Below, piece by piece: positions 1 through 10,088 of a stretch of DNA of 64,000 nt. The stretch is from JBBECJ01 sp963763325 (GTDB lineage: Bacteria; Chloroflexota; Chloroflexia; Thermomicrobiales; CFX8): positions 186,001 through 250,000 of the forward strand of contig CAVXOL010000019.1 in assembly GCA_963763325.1 (NCBI GenBank), given 5' to 3'. The stretch's first letter is position 1, and every line of letters begins with the position of its first letter. The translations under genes were made by a program, and so were the position numbers. The notes under the pieces are model-generated. The model was not told the DNA's origin. It saw only the letters and a program-made list of their open reading frames with translations, and did no database searches.

Positions 1-367
1 GCCGACCACGACCGTTACGATGAGGTCGTGCTCCGCGCCAAGCACAGCTCGATGCCGCGAGTTGGGAAGGGCGTGGGCAGCCGGTCGGATGATGTCCTAC
101 GACGAAGCGCTGGACGAGGCTGTCGCGACGGAGGCCGCGGCCAGCGTAGCGAAAACATCACCGCTCCGACCATGGCTGGGTCTGTCGCCACGTGGAACTG
201 GACGTGCTGCGCCTGCTCGTCGAGGGGCAGACGAACCAGGAGATTGCGCACCGCTGGGGATCAGCCCGCGCACGGTCATCAACCATGTCGCCAACATGAT
301 GAACAAGCTCGGGCTCGAGTCACGTACAGCAGTCGCGGCCTGGGCCATTCGCCATGGTGTTGCCTGA
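1..367 (+). pseudogene. 3' end of a LuxR-type ATPase regulator, frameshifted
   Basis: This is the tail of a large transcriptional activator entering from the left edge. A stretch around 85-150 (AAGRMMSYDEALDEAVA) matches the end of the helical-repeat region of this family. The DNA-binding helix-turn-helix is split over two frames: LRLLVEGQTNQEIAHR, then GISPRTVINHVANMMNKLG, ending RHGVA at 367. The frame change falls near 256, where adding one C would restore H-R-L-G-I-S. Family members have an N-terminal ATPase, a helical-repeat middle and a C-terminal LuxR HTH that binds DNA; the gene at 39403-41705 is a fuller relative. At least two frame changes are present, either sequencing indels or real decay. 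The identification of the HTH is firm; whether the gene is functional cannot be decided here. Confidence 0.7.
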
Positions 368-555
368 GGCAGGCTGCGCAGTCCATCGCAGTTCGCCATG
401 CGTGCCCACTAGTAGTTTATGACTAGCTCCGATGGGTCTGCTGATAGTAGTTCTCCACGATGTGCGCGTCCCGTTCCAAGCGCATGCTGTTGGTGTGGTT
501 GACGACATGGTCGCCGCCACAACGGAACAGCAGTAGATGGAACGGGAGACACACC

Positions 556-981
556 ATGCAGGCAACGGTTCGCACAAAGTGGTTCGGTGATCAATCGCAT
601 CAAGCTCACATTCGTGGCCGCGGGGATCGTGGTAAGCAGAGTGACGGCCACGGGGACTCAGCCGGACGGTGAGTTGCCCGGCATCGGCAGAAAGGAGACG
701 GTCAACCTGAGCGCCACCGCCGCCGATGCACAACAGCGCACGCTCGCGATGGATCGGCGGAGTTCACTGAGACTGGCATCTCGCATGGCGGGCAGCTGAG
801 ACCGGAACGGAGTCTCGAAGCGAACGGGCTGCCGATCGCTCCTCCCGTCGTCCAGGCGCAATCCACCGACACAGCGGATCTTGAAGCGAATGGGCTTCCG
901 ATCGCGCCATGTCACGTCAAGGCGTCGCGACTACGCCATCTGGTTCGGCGTTACCCGGGACCCACGCCGGCTTCAGCAACC
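556..981 (+). pseudogene. Possible small secreted repeat protein, frame-disrupted
   Basis: A good ribosome site (GGGAG, 543-547) precedes ATG at 556. The reading changes frame around 585 into a signal-peptide-like run (INRIKLTFVAAGIVVS), then changes again, and from about 745 reads in one frame to a stop at 979-981. That last part contains LEANGLPIAP twice. The upstream DNA resembles that of the small secreted protein at 41872 (AACAGCAG, GGGAG, ATGCAGGCA in the same order), and both genes follow a LuxR-type ATPase. No family recognised. The coding interpretation needs at least two frame corrections, so it is weak. Confidence 0.3.
814..908 (+). repeat. 29-nt direct repeat (two copies)
   Basis: Copies at 814-842 and 880-908 differ at five positions and are 66 nt apart, an exact multiple of three. 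Both read LEANGLPIAP in the same frame. Most differences fall at third codon positions, which suggests selection on a protein repeat rather than on DNA. Confidence 0.75.
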
Positions 982-1058
982 TAGTGAACCGACACTCTTT
1001 GACCGAGCAATCATCGGACCAAAATCTGAGACCACGCTGAGACACCAACAGCGATCAC

Positions 1059-1082
1059 AACCGGGCGGTTAACCGCCCGGTT
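1059..1082. terminator. Perfect 24-bp palindrome, probable terminator
   Basis: Arms CCGGGCGG and CCGCCCGG flank TTAA, with matching AA/TT outside, followed by TTTCC on the plus strand. It sits about 80 nt after the end of the putative repeat-protein reading frame and before the next start. The short T run makes it a modest intrinsic terminator; a protein-binding palindrome is the alternative. Confidence 0.5.
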
Positions 1083-1138
1083 TCCGCACCCGTCGTGCCG
1101 GTGGATGTCGGCGTGGTTCTCGATTACGACCGATCGTA

Positions 1139-1375
1139 ATGAACTCCCCTACATGCCCGTCATTCCAGTCCACTATCGACGTTCGTGACGAGGTTCGATC
1201 CGGAAACCATGCCTATGTCGAACCACATGGCACCTGCCAACACAAGCAGCGCCTGCTGGACGCGGAACATCGACTGCGGGAGACGCTAGCACTGGCTCGG
1301 GAGCAGTTGATGCAGTGCCAGAATGCCTTGGACCAGCTCGCAAGATCGAGATGTCCTTACTTCTCCGGCAGGTGA
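1139..1375 (+). CDS. Small hypothetical protein
   Basis: A 78-residue frame with no recognised domain. The C-terminal half (about residues 40-70) is rich in L, R, E, Q and A and would form an amphipathic helix or short coiled coil. No convincing ribosome site precedes the ATG. It lies just before a damaged LuxR helix-turn-helix frame (1395-1758) and might be the N-terminal part of the same original gene. It could also be a chance open frame. Confidence 0.25.
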   Translation: MNSPTCPSFQSTIDVRDEVRSGNHAYVEPHGTCQHKQRLLDAEHRLRETLALAREQLMQCQNALDQLARSRCPYFSGR

Positions 1376-1394
1376 CCCATGAATCGTCGTCCGG

Positions 1395-1758
1395 GTGCCG
1401 GACATCCTGTCACTCGCAATGCACGGCTGCCCTGAGACGTCGGATGACGCACACCTCCATTGCAACAACGGCCAAGCGCTCTCACCGCGCGAGACTGAGA
1501 TACTGCACTTGATCGCAGTTGGAATGAGCAACCGGCGATTGCCGATGGCTCTTCCTGAGTCCTCGCACCGTCGAGCGGCATATTGCCAACATCTATCTGA
1601 AGATTGATGTCCACAGTAAGGCCGAGGCGACGGCGTTCGCATTGCATCACGACTTCTGTGACTCGAACTGGGAAACGCGAAGGAGTGAAGACGTGAGATC
1701 GATCCCGACTCAGGAACGGCAACGCCGCCTCCCCACATCGGGGAGGCGGCGCTGTTGA
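1395..1758 (+). pseudogene. LuxR-family HTH protein, frameshifted
   Basis: The helix-turn-helix is recognisable but spread over three frames: LSPRETEILHLIAVGMSNR, then IADG, then LFLSPRTVERHIANIYLKI, continuing to a stop at 1756-1758. The two frame changes lie within about 15 nt (near 1533 and 1548); each would be repaired by one added base, the second in a CC run. The pattern LSPRE...SPRTVxxHxxNIyxKl defines GerE/LuxR DNA-binding domains. No sensor domain can be placed upstream. The last 30 codons run into the terminator stem at 1723-1751, so the natural end may be different. Confidence 0.5.
1723..1751. terminator. 12-bp perfect stem, terminator between converging frames
   Basis: CGCCGCCTCCCC pairs with GGGGAGGCGGCG around the loop ACATC. 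It ends 17 nt from the stop codon of the SIMPL gene on the minus strand and overlaps the end of the LuxR remnant on the plus strand, so it can serve both directions. T runs are weak on both sides. Confidence 0.65.
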
Positions 1759-1767
1759 TTCCCTCGA

Positions 1768-2523
1768 TCAGCTGATCGCGTAGGTGACGTAGACGGTCAG
1801 GACGACTTCGGTCTGGCCGGGGTTGATCGTCGGGGCGGACGAGCGAGCGGCATCGTCGAAGGCTGCGCCGCCGCCGTTGTACGGAACCGCGGGCGAGGAC
1901 GGCGCATAGCCCTCGCTGATGACCTGGATCGGGCCAAGGGTCGCGTTCGCTAGCCGGGCCAGCTCGGTGGCCTTTGCCTCGGCGTCGGCGACGGCCAGCT
2001 CACGCGCCTGCTGGATCGCGCTGGCCGGGTCGTCGAGGGCGAACCAGATGCCACCAACATTGTTGGCGCCGGCATCGATCGCGGCCGAGATGACGTTACC
2101 GGCATTGTCGATGTCGCGGATCTTGGCGGTCACGGTGTGCGAGACGACGTAGCCGGTCACCGGCTGGCCTTCACGCTCGTAGTCGCGCTCGGCGTAGATC
2201 GAGTAGTTGCCGGTCTGGATGTCGTCCTCGGCAACGCCGTTGGCGCGCAATGCCGCGATGATGGCGTCCATCTTCTCGTCGGCCGCCGTCTGGGCCGCGT
2301 TCAGATCGGCGTTGCGCTCATCGACCCCGACCGACATCATGACGACATCCGGCGGGAGCGACACACGCCCTTCGCCGTTGACGCTGATCGTCCGGGAGGC
2401 GTCAGTCTGGGCCGCCGTCACGCCCGAGTCGCTGCGGGTTCCGACCGTTATCGCGACCGCCATAATCAGCGTCACCGCGACCAGCGCGCCTGCGAGCGGC
2501 AGGACCCTGTTTCCGAGGTTCAT
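1768..2523 (-). CDS. SIMPL (DUF541) domain exported protein
   Basis: A 251-residue protein. An N-terminal hydrophobic stretch (residues about 8-30) is a signal peptide or membrane anchor, followed by the SIMPL domain from about residue 43: ISVNGEGRVSLPPDVVMMSVGV, NADLNAAQTAADEKMDAII and QTGNYSIYAERDYE are typical. SIMPL proteins are periplasmic or surface proteins of uncertain biochemical role, linked in other bacteria to envelope or oxidative stress. The start is supported by GAAAGGG about 8 nt upstream of ATG. It is transcribed alone; a strong stem-loop follows the stop. The family assignment is firm and the function is not known. Confidence 0.88.
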   Translation of the reverse strand: MNLGNRVLPLAGALVAVTLIMAVAITVGTRSDSGVTAAQTDASRTISVNGEGRVSLPPDVVMMSVGVDERNADLNAAQTAADEKMDAIIAALRANGVAEDDIQTGNYSIYAERDYEREGQPVTGYVVSHTVTAKIRDIDNAGNVISAAIDAGANNVGGIWFALDDPASAIQQARELAVADAEAKATELARLANATLGPIQVISEGYAPSSPAVPYNGGGAAFDDAARSSAPTINPGQTEVVLTVYVTYAIS

Positions 2524-2644
2524 TCGTGTTGCCCTTTCACATCGGGAGTCTCAACTGTTGTTACTGGATAGACGCCGCGTGTGAACGAGCGGTTCCCGCG
2601 ATGGGTGACAGCGTCAATTGCCCTGGCACGTCACGCATCACACG

Positions 2645-5600
2645 TCAGGATGCGCTCACCAGCGCCCGCGACAAATACTCGGTCATCTGGTCAGGAGGCA
2701 GCGGCCGGGAGAAGAGGAAGCCTTGGGCGAGGTCGCAATCCAGGTCGCGGAGGTGGGCGAGCTGGGCATCAGTTTCGACGCCTTCAGCGACGACGCGAAT
2801 GCCGAGGGCGTGGGCAAGGCCGATCGTGGCCGCAACAATCGCGCATGCTTCCGGTTCGCGGCCGAGCCCGTCGATAAAGGCGCGATCGATCTTGAGGACA
2901 TCGACCGGGAACCTGCGCAGATAGGCGAGGGACGAGTAGCCGGTCCCAAAGTCGTCGATGGCGATCAGGACACCAAGCTGCTTGAGTCGTTGCAGGCGCT
3001 CGACTGAGCTCTCAGCATCGTCCATGACAACCGTTTCGGTCAGCTCAAGCATCAACCGTTCGGCGGGTAAGCCAGTCTCAGCCAGGATCGCAGAGACCAC
3101 CTCGATCAGATCCGGCTGAAGAAACTGGCGCGCTGAGAGGTTGACGCTGATCACGAACGGCGGTGTCCCCGTCTTCAGGCGGCTGTCTGCCGCGATCCAT
3201 TCAGCGGCCTGCCGGCACGCCTCACGGACGACCCAGGCGCCAAGTGGAACGATCAGGCCGGATTCCTCGGCTAGTGGTATGAAGTCTGCCGGCGGGATCA
3301 GACCGCGCACTGGATGCTGCCAGCGAACAAGGGCTTCACAGCCAACCGTCTCGTCTGTCGCCAGCAACATCTTTGGTTGATAGACGAGGCAGAGCCGGCC
3401 GCCATCGATCGCCTCGCGCAACTCCTCCTCCATCTGGAGCCGCTGCAACGAGGATGCGTGCATCTCAGCGTCGAAGAGGTCGTAGCGGTTCTTGCCAAGA
3501 TGCTTGGCGCGGTACATTGCGACATCGGCGTGACGCAGGAGGTCATCAGGCGTTTCGATCGTGCCCTCGCTGAGGACGATCCCGGTACTGACAGTAATCA
3601 TGATGTCGCGGCCAGCCAGCCTGAACGGCAAGGCAAAGGCGTTCGTGATCCGTTCGGCGACCGCGACTGCCTCGACACCGTCCTCGATGGATTGCAGCAG
3701 GATCGCGAATTCATCACCCCCGAACCGCGAGACAGTGTCCTCGTCCCGGACGCAGGCGGCGATTCGGGCAGCGGCATCGACCAGCAAGCTATCGCCTTCG
3801 CCGTGGCCGAGACTGTCGTTGACGACTTTGAAGTTGTCGAGGTCAAGGAACAGGATCGCCGTCAGATGACGGTGGCGACGGGCGCTCGACAGCGCCTGAT
3901 CGAGCCGGTCAAGCAGCAGTGCCCGGTTCGGGAGGCCGGTCAGCGTGTCGTGTAGCGCATCATGGCGCAGTTGGGCTTCAAGCCGCTTGCGTTCGGTAAT
4001 GTCCTGCATCTGCGCCAGATACTGTTGCTGGCCGCCTGGGCCTCCCTGTACGCGTGACAGGTTCAGGATCGCCCAGACCTCGCGGCCGTCGCGGTGCTGG
4101 TAGCGTTTCTCGATCTGGAAGCTGTCGATCTCTTCGCTGCTCAGTTGCCTGGCAAACGGAAGATGCAGGTGCCGATCGTCCGGATAGGTCACATCCTTTG
4201 AATGAAGAGCATTCAACTCATCCTCGTGATACCCGAGCATCTGACAGAAGGCGGCATTGACGCGCAGGTAGTGTCCATCAAGATCCATCAACGCCATCGC
4301 GACCGATGCATCGTCAAACACGCTGCGGAAGAGCGCCTCGCTCTGACGTAGCGCGTCTTCCGCCGATCGCATGGCAGTGACGTCAACGAACATGCCTTGC
4401 CAACTTGCCGGGCGACCGTCAGCGTCGTGCACGAGCCGCGCCTCGTCGTGGACGATGATCTCACGGCCGTCACGGGCGATCATGCGATAGTCGATGCTGA
4501 ACAGTTCACCGGTCCGGTCGGATTCGCGATCGGCTTCGAGGACCCGCTCAAGGTCGTCCGGGTGAATCAGCGACGCCCAACGCGCCTTGTTGGTCCATTC
4601 TTCGACGGGGTAGCCGAGGAGCGCCTCGACCTGCGGGCTGAAGTAGATCCCCGACGCGAGATCGCCGCCCGGATCGTAGATCTCCCGGTAGGTAACAGCC
4701 GGAACCTGCTCGACCAGCATCTGGTACTCGCGCCGGGCGGTTTCAGCGCTGTTGTAGAGGCGTGCATTGTCGATCGCGACCGACGCGAGCTGGGCGAGCT
4801 GGACGAGCAGTGATTCGTCGGTCTCGGTGAACTCTCCATCGTCCTTGTCCGATAGCTGAACGAGGCCGAGGTTCGAGCCATCACGGCTCACCAGTGGCGC
4901 GGCGAGCCAGCCGTTCATTGGGACGTGGGTTGCCGCTGCTGCGCCTAATCCACGCCAGGCGGGGTGCGCTTCAAGCTCTTGCTGCGTCAACCGCATCGGC
5001 CGATTACGCTCACAAACGAGCCGATAGATGCCCGATCCGTTCGGTTGTCCATGATCGATTCGCCAACCGGTATAGCGCTCGGACAGGGAAACGGCCGTGA
5101 TGACCTGTGCCCAGTCCTGATTGATGGTCACGCTCGTCACCGACAAATGCGCGCCAATCAATGCGCGTGCCCGCTCGGTCAGGATCGATGCCACCTCATC
5201 GAGAGTGAACGTCGCATTGAGCGCGAGGGATGCATCGGCCAACTCGCGAAGCTGACGCGCTCGCACCTCAAGCTCGACCTGCGTCTGCCGCAGCTCGGTG
5301 ATATCAGAGGTCAGACCGGTGCGCTCGAGCTCGCCACCGGGGGCATCTCCGGGCCACTCCTCGATGGTCACGACAGCCCGTCCAGGGCCACCACCGGCAA
5401 ACGCGCTATCCGAACAGATTGTCGAAACTGACGTGACGCAACGACGGGGGGACCGCGTGCTCGAAGCAGGAAACATCATCCGCAACGACACGACGGAAGC
5501 CAGCGGCAATCGTGTCAGCGTCAGCGCCACCAAACGCATGCTCGAAGAAAGAGAAAATGTCGTGATCGATCGGTGACGGACTGATCGAAGGGTGGCATCG

Positions 5601-5729
5601 CCATGCACGGTTCGCTTCGTCAATCTGCCCGTCGCTGGCGACGATCGCAATTCTGGCAGTCAATGAATCGAGAACTGACCAGACATCGTCTGGAGCACTG
5701 GAAAATGCGCGCACGCGCCGCGATGTCAC
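2645..5729 (-). CDS. PAS-GAF-PAS-PAS-GGDEF-EAL cyclic-di-GMP enzyme (one frameshift)
   Basis: A multidomain sensor that should make and/or degrade cyclic di-GMP. In order, numbered from 5729: a PAS-like domain (about 1-140), GAF (about 166-316), two PAS domains (about 330-575), GGDEF (centre about 670) and EAL (about 790-1025). GGDEF is intact (SRFGGDEFAIL), as are EALVRW and DDFGTGYSSL of the phosphodiesterase, so both activities are possible; in such hybrids often only one is used. The N-terminal PAS starts at 5729 (MTSRRVRAFSS) but shifts frame near 5408, just after SFDNLF. A continuous downstream frame can also be opened at 5650, but its first 80 residues look non-coding. No membrane segment is evident, so it is probably cytoplasmic. 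Monocistronic. Confidence 0.88.
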
Positions 5730-6023
5730 GACTGATGATCTCCTCGACCTGCACTCGCCGACAGCGGTACGTGGCTCTCAGGTGTATTCGGTCAGTATGT
5801 AGGAATTCGACTCCACCGAAACCCACCCTAACGTCACGAATTCGTTCCATCCAGCCGTCCCATGAGGCAGCGACGTCGCTGGATACGCAAGAGTCCTGGC
5901 GCGACCGACGTTGCGCTCGGCCGCGCGACTGGATAGGCTCTAGGGTCGGTCGATCGGCGACCTGCCGTTTGGGCGCCCAACAGGGGACGAGTGCGGAAAC
6001 GCGATGATGGTGAGTGAGCGACG

Positions 6024-6257
6024 ATGACGGGACGAGATCCTAACCAGGCATTTCAACAGCGTGTTCGCCAGCGAATGCGCGAGGGCTGGCAACTGGTCGG
6101 ACGCACGGACGACCCACCGAAGGCACGCCTGCGGCGTCGCGCCGACTCCCAGAAGGGGCCACGCCGCGACCCGGACAACCTCATGTTCCAGCATGTCTAC
6201 CGGGAGATCTGGGTTGACGAAACAGGCGTGCTGAAGGACGAGGAATCGGCGGAATGA
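6024..6257 (+). CDS. Small hypothetical protein
   Basis: 77 residues, basic in the first half and acidic at the end, with a central stretch (REIWVDETGVLKDEESAE) that looks like real coding sequence. No membrane segment, cysteine pair or known domain. The ribosome site is weak. It is followed after about 160 nt by another hypothetical gene on the same strand. I do not recognise it. Confidence 0.45.
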   Translation: MTGRDPNQAFQQRVRQRMREGWQLVGRTDDPPKARLRRRADSQKGPRRDPDNLMFQHVYREIWVDETGVLKDEESAE

Positions 6258-6415
6258 GTCAAGAAAGCCAGCGGCCGGCCATTCTGGCTGGTTGACGATC
6301 TGTGATGCAATCGTGACTTCTGGGAGGTTCCAGCCAATCGCTGATGGTTGCTACACTTATCCGCACAACGGTATACGGTGCGGTAATAGCACGTCCCTGA
6401 GCGCGAGGGCGACGA

Positions 6416-7471
6416 ATGACCCTACCCGGCGCATGGCTGCGCCTCGGCATTGCAACAATAGGCAGGCTCCTGCGTCCACGGCAGTTGCCGGTGCTCGTCC
6501 TGGCTATCTATATTCCGTTCGCGCTGCTCCACACAGCCGCGACGACCAGCACCGCCCGCTTCGAGCTGCCGCGTACGGAAACGCGCAGCCTCGGCGATCC
6601 GTTCGAGGCACTGGAGCATATCCGAACCGAGAACATCACCTCGGTCGAGCGGCTCGATGCGCTGGCCGATGACCAGACGCTATCCGAAGTCGAGCGACTG
6701 GTCTACTCGCACGCACCGCTGCTGATGACCCAGCCGGAACGCGCACTGCGATTGAACGACACGATCCTGGGGCTGTATTACACGATCAGTGAATCGACTT
6801 CCGAATCGGCGACGGCGACGACGATCCACTACTACCTCTGGTTCAGCGACGAGAACGGCGGAATGCCGATCGAGAAGCGGATGGCACGCTATGGCCACCC
6901 GCTCGACCGCGAGCTGATCTACCGCGTGACGTTCCTCAACGGCGAGATCGTGGCAGCCTACTACCAGGCGCCACACCACCAACAGGTCCGCTTCGACTAC
7001 GACGCAACCCAACGGCCGGTCTTCCAGATTGCCAGCGCCAACCACAACTTCCGGCGCGTTGGGCAGGCCGAAGCCGCACGAACCGGCGCCGACGGGATGC
7101 TGGCACTGATGCCGCACGTCGAGACGGCCCGCAACTACCGCAACCCGGACTACCTTGCGCTCGCCGCGCGCGAGGTCTGGCTCCAGTACGGCATCGATGT
7201 CAGCGAGTACGTTTACATCGCCTTCTACAATCCGGACTACACCGGCGAGGTAACCCTCTCAGTACGCGTCAGTGGCCGCTGGTACTACCTGCACGAGGCG
7301 CTCGGCACCGGCATCACGACCCACGGCTACCGCCGGGTCGCCATCCATGTCGGCTCGCGACCGCTACCGGGCGACATTGAGGAAGTGCGCATTATCACGC
7401 GAACCCACAAGCAGGTTCCGCTCGAAGTCTCCTCCGTCTACGTCTTCCCCAGCCCGCAGATCGAGGGGTAG
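6416..7471 (+). CDS. Hypothetical protein with N-terminal membrane anchor
   Basis: A 351-residue protein. Residues about 22-40 (LPVLVLAIYIPFALLHTAA) form one hydrophobic segment, so the rest is probably outside the membrane. The body has many Y, W and charged residues (TTIHYYLWFSDENGG, VYIAFYNPDYTGEVTLSVRV, GRWYYLHEALG), suggesting a beta-rich extracellular domain, but I recognise no family. GCGAGGG lies 7 nt before ATG. It is followed by a membrane glycosyltransferase at 7600, and the two may act together at the cell surface; this is inferred from position only. Confidence 0.7.
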   Translation: MTLPGAWLRLGIATIGRLLRPRQLPVLVLAIYIPFALLHTAATTSTARFELPRTETRSLGDPFEALEHIRTENITSVERLDALADDQTLSEVERLVYSHAPLLMTQPERALRLNDTILGLYYTISESTSESATATTIHYYLWFSDENGGMPIEKRMARYGHPLDRELIYRVTFLNGEIVAAYYQAPHHQQVRFDYDATQRPVFQIASANHNFRRVGQAEAARTGADGMLALMPHVETARNYRNPDYLALAAREVWLQYGIDVSEYVYIAFYNPDYTGEVTLSVRVSGRWYYLHEALGTGITTHGYRRVAIHVGSRPLPGDIEEVRIITRTHKQVPLEVSSVYVFPSPQIEG

Positions 7472-7599
7472 GGCTCTCCAAACATCGTCGTGCCTGCAGG
7501 GGAAACGGCTACTTTGGCCCCGCTTACCGCAAGCCCGGTTCGACGTACAATGGCGGAACAGTCAACAACATCAGCCATCATCCACGATAAGGAACGCGA

Positions 7600-9243
7600 G
7601 TGTTGCGAACATCGCAGATCAGCACACCGTCGCGTTCGGAGACCGCTATCTGGATTGCGTTCACCTCGGCGCTGACGGTCGTGTTCCTGGCGATCACAGT
7701 TCCCGATCTGGGGCGGTATCCGCTGGTGAGCGGTGACGATTCGTGGGTCATGTCAGCATCCTACAAGCTGGCGACGACTGGGGAGTTCGGCTCCGACCTG
7801 TACGCCGGCTTTCATGGAGCTGATCAGCACTACTTCATCGCGCTGCCGGCCTATCATCTGCTTCAGGCACTGAGCTTCGTTCTCTTCGGAGCCGAAATCG
7901 CCACAGCCCGGGCAGTAACCGTCGCTAGTGCCATCGTTGTGCTGTGGGCGACGACTTGGCTGGGGCTGCGCTGGTACGGCCTGACCGCCTCGATCATCAC
8001 CGGAATATTACTGATCCTGCTACGCGTCAACGTCGTCAATCTCTGGCCTGGCGTGCCACTGCTGGCGGTTGGCCGGACCGGCCGCTATGACTTGACGGGC
8101 GTCGCGTTCGTCTGGTTGACGTTGGTGTTCCTCGATCTGGCAATCCAGCGTAGTGAGACTCGCCGGGCGTGGCCGGCAATCGCGAGCGGTGTCTGTGCCG
8201 GGCTGGCGACCTTGACGCAGTTCTTCGGGATATTCGCAGTCCTGATCGTTATGGCGATGCTGGCATGGCGGGGTGATTCTCGACGACAGACTGTCGCGCT
8301 CGTAATGAGGGCTGCTGCCGGATGGGCGGTCGTCGTCACGCCATACCTGCTGTATGCGGCGGCACACCGGTCTGACTTTCGGGGCCAGTCGAGGTTGAAG
8401 TCCGGTCGGACTGACTTCCTCGACGTCACGTTCTACATCGACAATCTGACCGACGAGATCGGTCGCTATCAGCATCTGGTTGATTCGGATCGAGTTGTCG
8501 GCAACGGAATCGCTTCCTGGCTCTTTGTCGTTGCGATCGTCCCGATCCTGGGCTGGCTGGCGTGGAGGGCCAGAATTCCGAGACAGACTGGCGACCGCAT
8601 CCTACTGACGACGCTACTCGTCGGTGTGGCAACGTTGGCACTCGTCGACAGCACCAATGCGCCGCTTTACACGATCGTACTCTGGCCGGGATGCTGCATC
8701 GCCGTCGCGGCGGCAATAGCAACCGGATTGACGTGGGCGAGAAACACTGCGCGCGACACGAGCGTCATCCACCAGCGTCCGGTCGCGATGATCGCGCTCA
8801 CCGGGGCGATTCTACTGACGTTACCAGTAGCTGTGGACGGGGTTGATGCCTACCAAGAGGATCAAAGACGGAAGCAGGCGGTCTCGAACTACACAGACAT
8901 CGCCCGCGAACTTGACCGGGCGCTCCCAGACCAGACAGGAGTTGTCGGACACGAGCGCTGGTGGTGGGGGCTGCACGATCGACAGTACCTTGCGCTGAAC
9001 GTGCTTCAGCTCGAATGGGAGCAGCAGGCGGAAGAGTCGCGACATCCTCCATCGTTCGCGGATATCTTCGACGTGACGGGTTCCCATGCACTAATTGTCG
9101 ACGATAACGCACGCAGCGAGATCAGTCGCTATCCGGAGGAGCTGCGGCAACAGATCGAGGCGCTCCTCGCGACGGGAATGACTCAGATATTGGTCCTGAC
9201 GGACCCAACGTATGGCCGGTTTGAGGTCTACCTTCGCCGGTGA
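7600..9243 (+). CDS. GT-C type membrane glycosyltransferase (ArnT/PMT-like)
   Basis: A 547-residue polytopic membrane protein with roughly ten hydrophobic segments and a soluble C-terminal part from about residue 430. After the first membrane helix the loop GRYPLVSGDDSWVMSASYKL carries an acidic pair (DD). GT-C enzymes of the ArnT/PMT group use Asp in this first outer loop to transfer a sugar from a polyprenyl carrier. The substrate cannot be told. Translation starts at GTG, with AAGGA about 8 nt upstream. The C-terminal region (about 430-547, VGHERWWWGLHDRQYLAL) resembles the outer catalytic-side domain of such proteins. It probably acts in cell-wall or exopolymer glycosylation. Confidence 0.72.
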   Translation: MLRTSQISTPSRSETAIWIAFTSALTVVFLAITVPDLGRYPLVSGDDSWVMSASYKLATTGEFGSDLYAGFHGADQHYFIALPAYHLLQALSFVLFGAEIATARAVTVASAIVVLWATTWLGLRWYGLTASIITGILLILLRVNVVNLWPGVPLLAVGRTGRYDLTGVAFVWLTLVFLDLAIQRSETRRAWPAIASGVCAGLATLTQFFGIFAVLIVMAMLAWRGDSRRQTVALVMRAAAGWAVVVTPYLLYAAAHRSDFRGQSRLKSGRTDFLDVTFYIDNLTDEIGRYQHLVDSDRVVGNGIASWLFVVAIVPILGWLAWRARIPRQTGDRILLTTLLVGVATLALVDSTNAPLYTIVLWPGCCIAVAAAIATGLTWARNTARDTSVIHQRPVAMIALTGAILLTLPVAVDGVDAYQEDQRRKQAVSNYTDIARELDRALPDQTGVVGHERWWWGLHDRQYLALNVLQLEWEQQAEESRHPPSFADIFDVTGSHALIVDDNARSEISRYPEELRQQIEALLATGMTQILVLTDPTYGRFEVYLRR

Positions 9244-9273
9244 ATCGGCTGTCGTCCGCCATTCGACGGGCAG

Positions 9274-9299
9274 CCGGAGGGGTCGCGCGCCCCATCCGG
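9274..9299. terminator. Stem-loop after the glycosyltransferase
   Basis: CCGGAGGGG pairs with CCCCATCCGG with one bulged base across TCGCGCG, 30 nt after the stop codon. There is no T run, so as a terminator it is only plausible. The rest of 9244-9440 shows no gene. Confidence 0.35.
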
Positions 9300-9440
9300 A
9301 AGTGGTAGGTCATCGCAGAGGAAGTCCAGAGGTGCGAGAAGTTCGAGGAGTGTTGCGCGAGGTTTCCTTCGATAGAGCATGATGCGGGCCACGGATGGAT
9401 CATTCCTACGTGCGAATCCCCGTCACTCGCGAATTCGGTC

Positions 9441-9926
9441 CTACCGAGAACCGCCCGGCCACGGCAAGCCGCAGCCTCCGTCTTTGAATGTCTGTAGCTC
9501 TCCGGTGGCTGGAAACCAGGCCCAGTCGTCGCCCGACTGGACGAAATGGAGCGTGCGATCGCTCACACCAACGGTTCCATCGGGATTCCTGAATGCATCG
9601 GTCAGCTCAAACGAGAGGTCGATCCACCAGGCATCGATCGGGCCGATCTCATCCGCAGCGTACTCGCGTTGCTCAACGTCGTGGATTTCAAATGTGACGA
9701 AAGCAGCCGGAAACTCCTCGCCGCAATCAACCAGTTGCTCCTGCGGGATGACGGCCTGATAGTCTGGATGCAACGACGCCCACACGTCACTGTACTGGCC
9801 GTTCTGAACCTGGGTCAGAAGATCCTCGGTTGCCTGACGGGCGGCAGCCTCATCCCCGGATGGTCCGTCGTCGTCCCGACAGGCGAGGAGTGCTCCAGAC
9901 AGTACCAGCACGAGAATCCAACGCAT
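9441..9926 (-). CDS. Small lipoprotein, unknown function
   Basis: The N-terminus is a lipoprotein signal: MRWILVLVLSGALLAC with a lipobox (GALLAC), so the mature protein would start at Cys and be anchored on the outer face of the membrane. The body of about 145 residues (ATEDLLTQVQNGQYSDVWASL, WFPATGELQTF) resembles DUF4878/NTF2-like domains that begin with a helix carrying a D-W pair, but I cannot assign it firmly. ATG at 9926, preceded by GGGG at a good distance, is preferred over TTG at 9938. It stands alone, facing the 10089 gene divergently. Confidence 0.72.
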   Translation of the reverse strand: MRWILVLVLSGALLACRDDDGPSGDEAAARQATEDLLTQVQNGQYSDVWASLHPDYQAVIPQEQLVDCGEEFPAAFVTFEIHDVEQREYAADEIGPIDAWWIDLSFELTDAFRNPDGTVGVSDRTLHFVQSGDDWAWFPATGELQTFKDGGCGLPWPGGSR

Positions 9927-10088
9927 CGTCTGCCCCAAGCCGACTACCCGCTGCCACCATTGTCCAAGCGTAACAACTGAACGTTGACCTGGCGTGCTGG
10001 CGGAATAGAGCGAGGATGTGACGCCGTGGCATGATCATCGACACCGGCAGCGTGCGGCATTTCGAGCAGTACCGAAGGAACCATCATC

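Noticed and set aside
5406..5650. Start of the GGDEF-EAL protein at 5650
   Set aside because: The first 80 residues in that frame are Ser/Arg-rich with no domain, while the frame starting at 5729 reads as a PAS-like domain and leads into the same gene after one shift.
2645..5729. Many long open frames opposite the GGDEF-EAL gene (for example 3314-3955)
   Set aside because: They are antisense shadows caused by high GC. The minus frame has complete domains and motifs; the plus frames have none.
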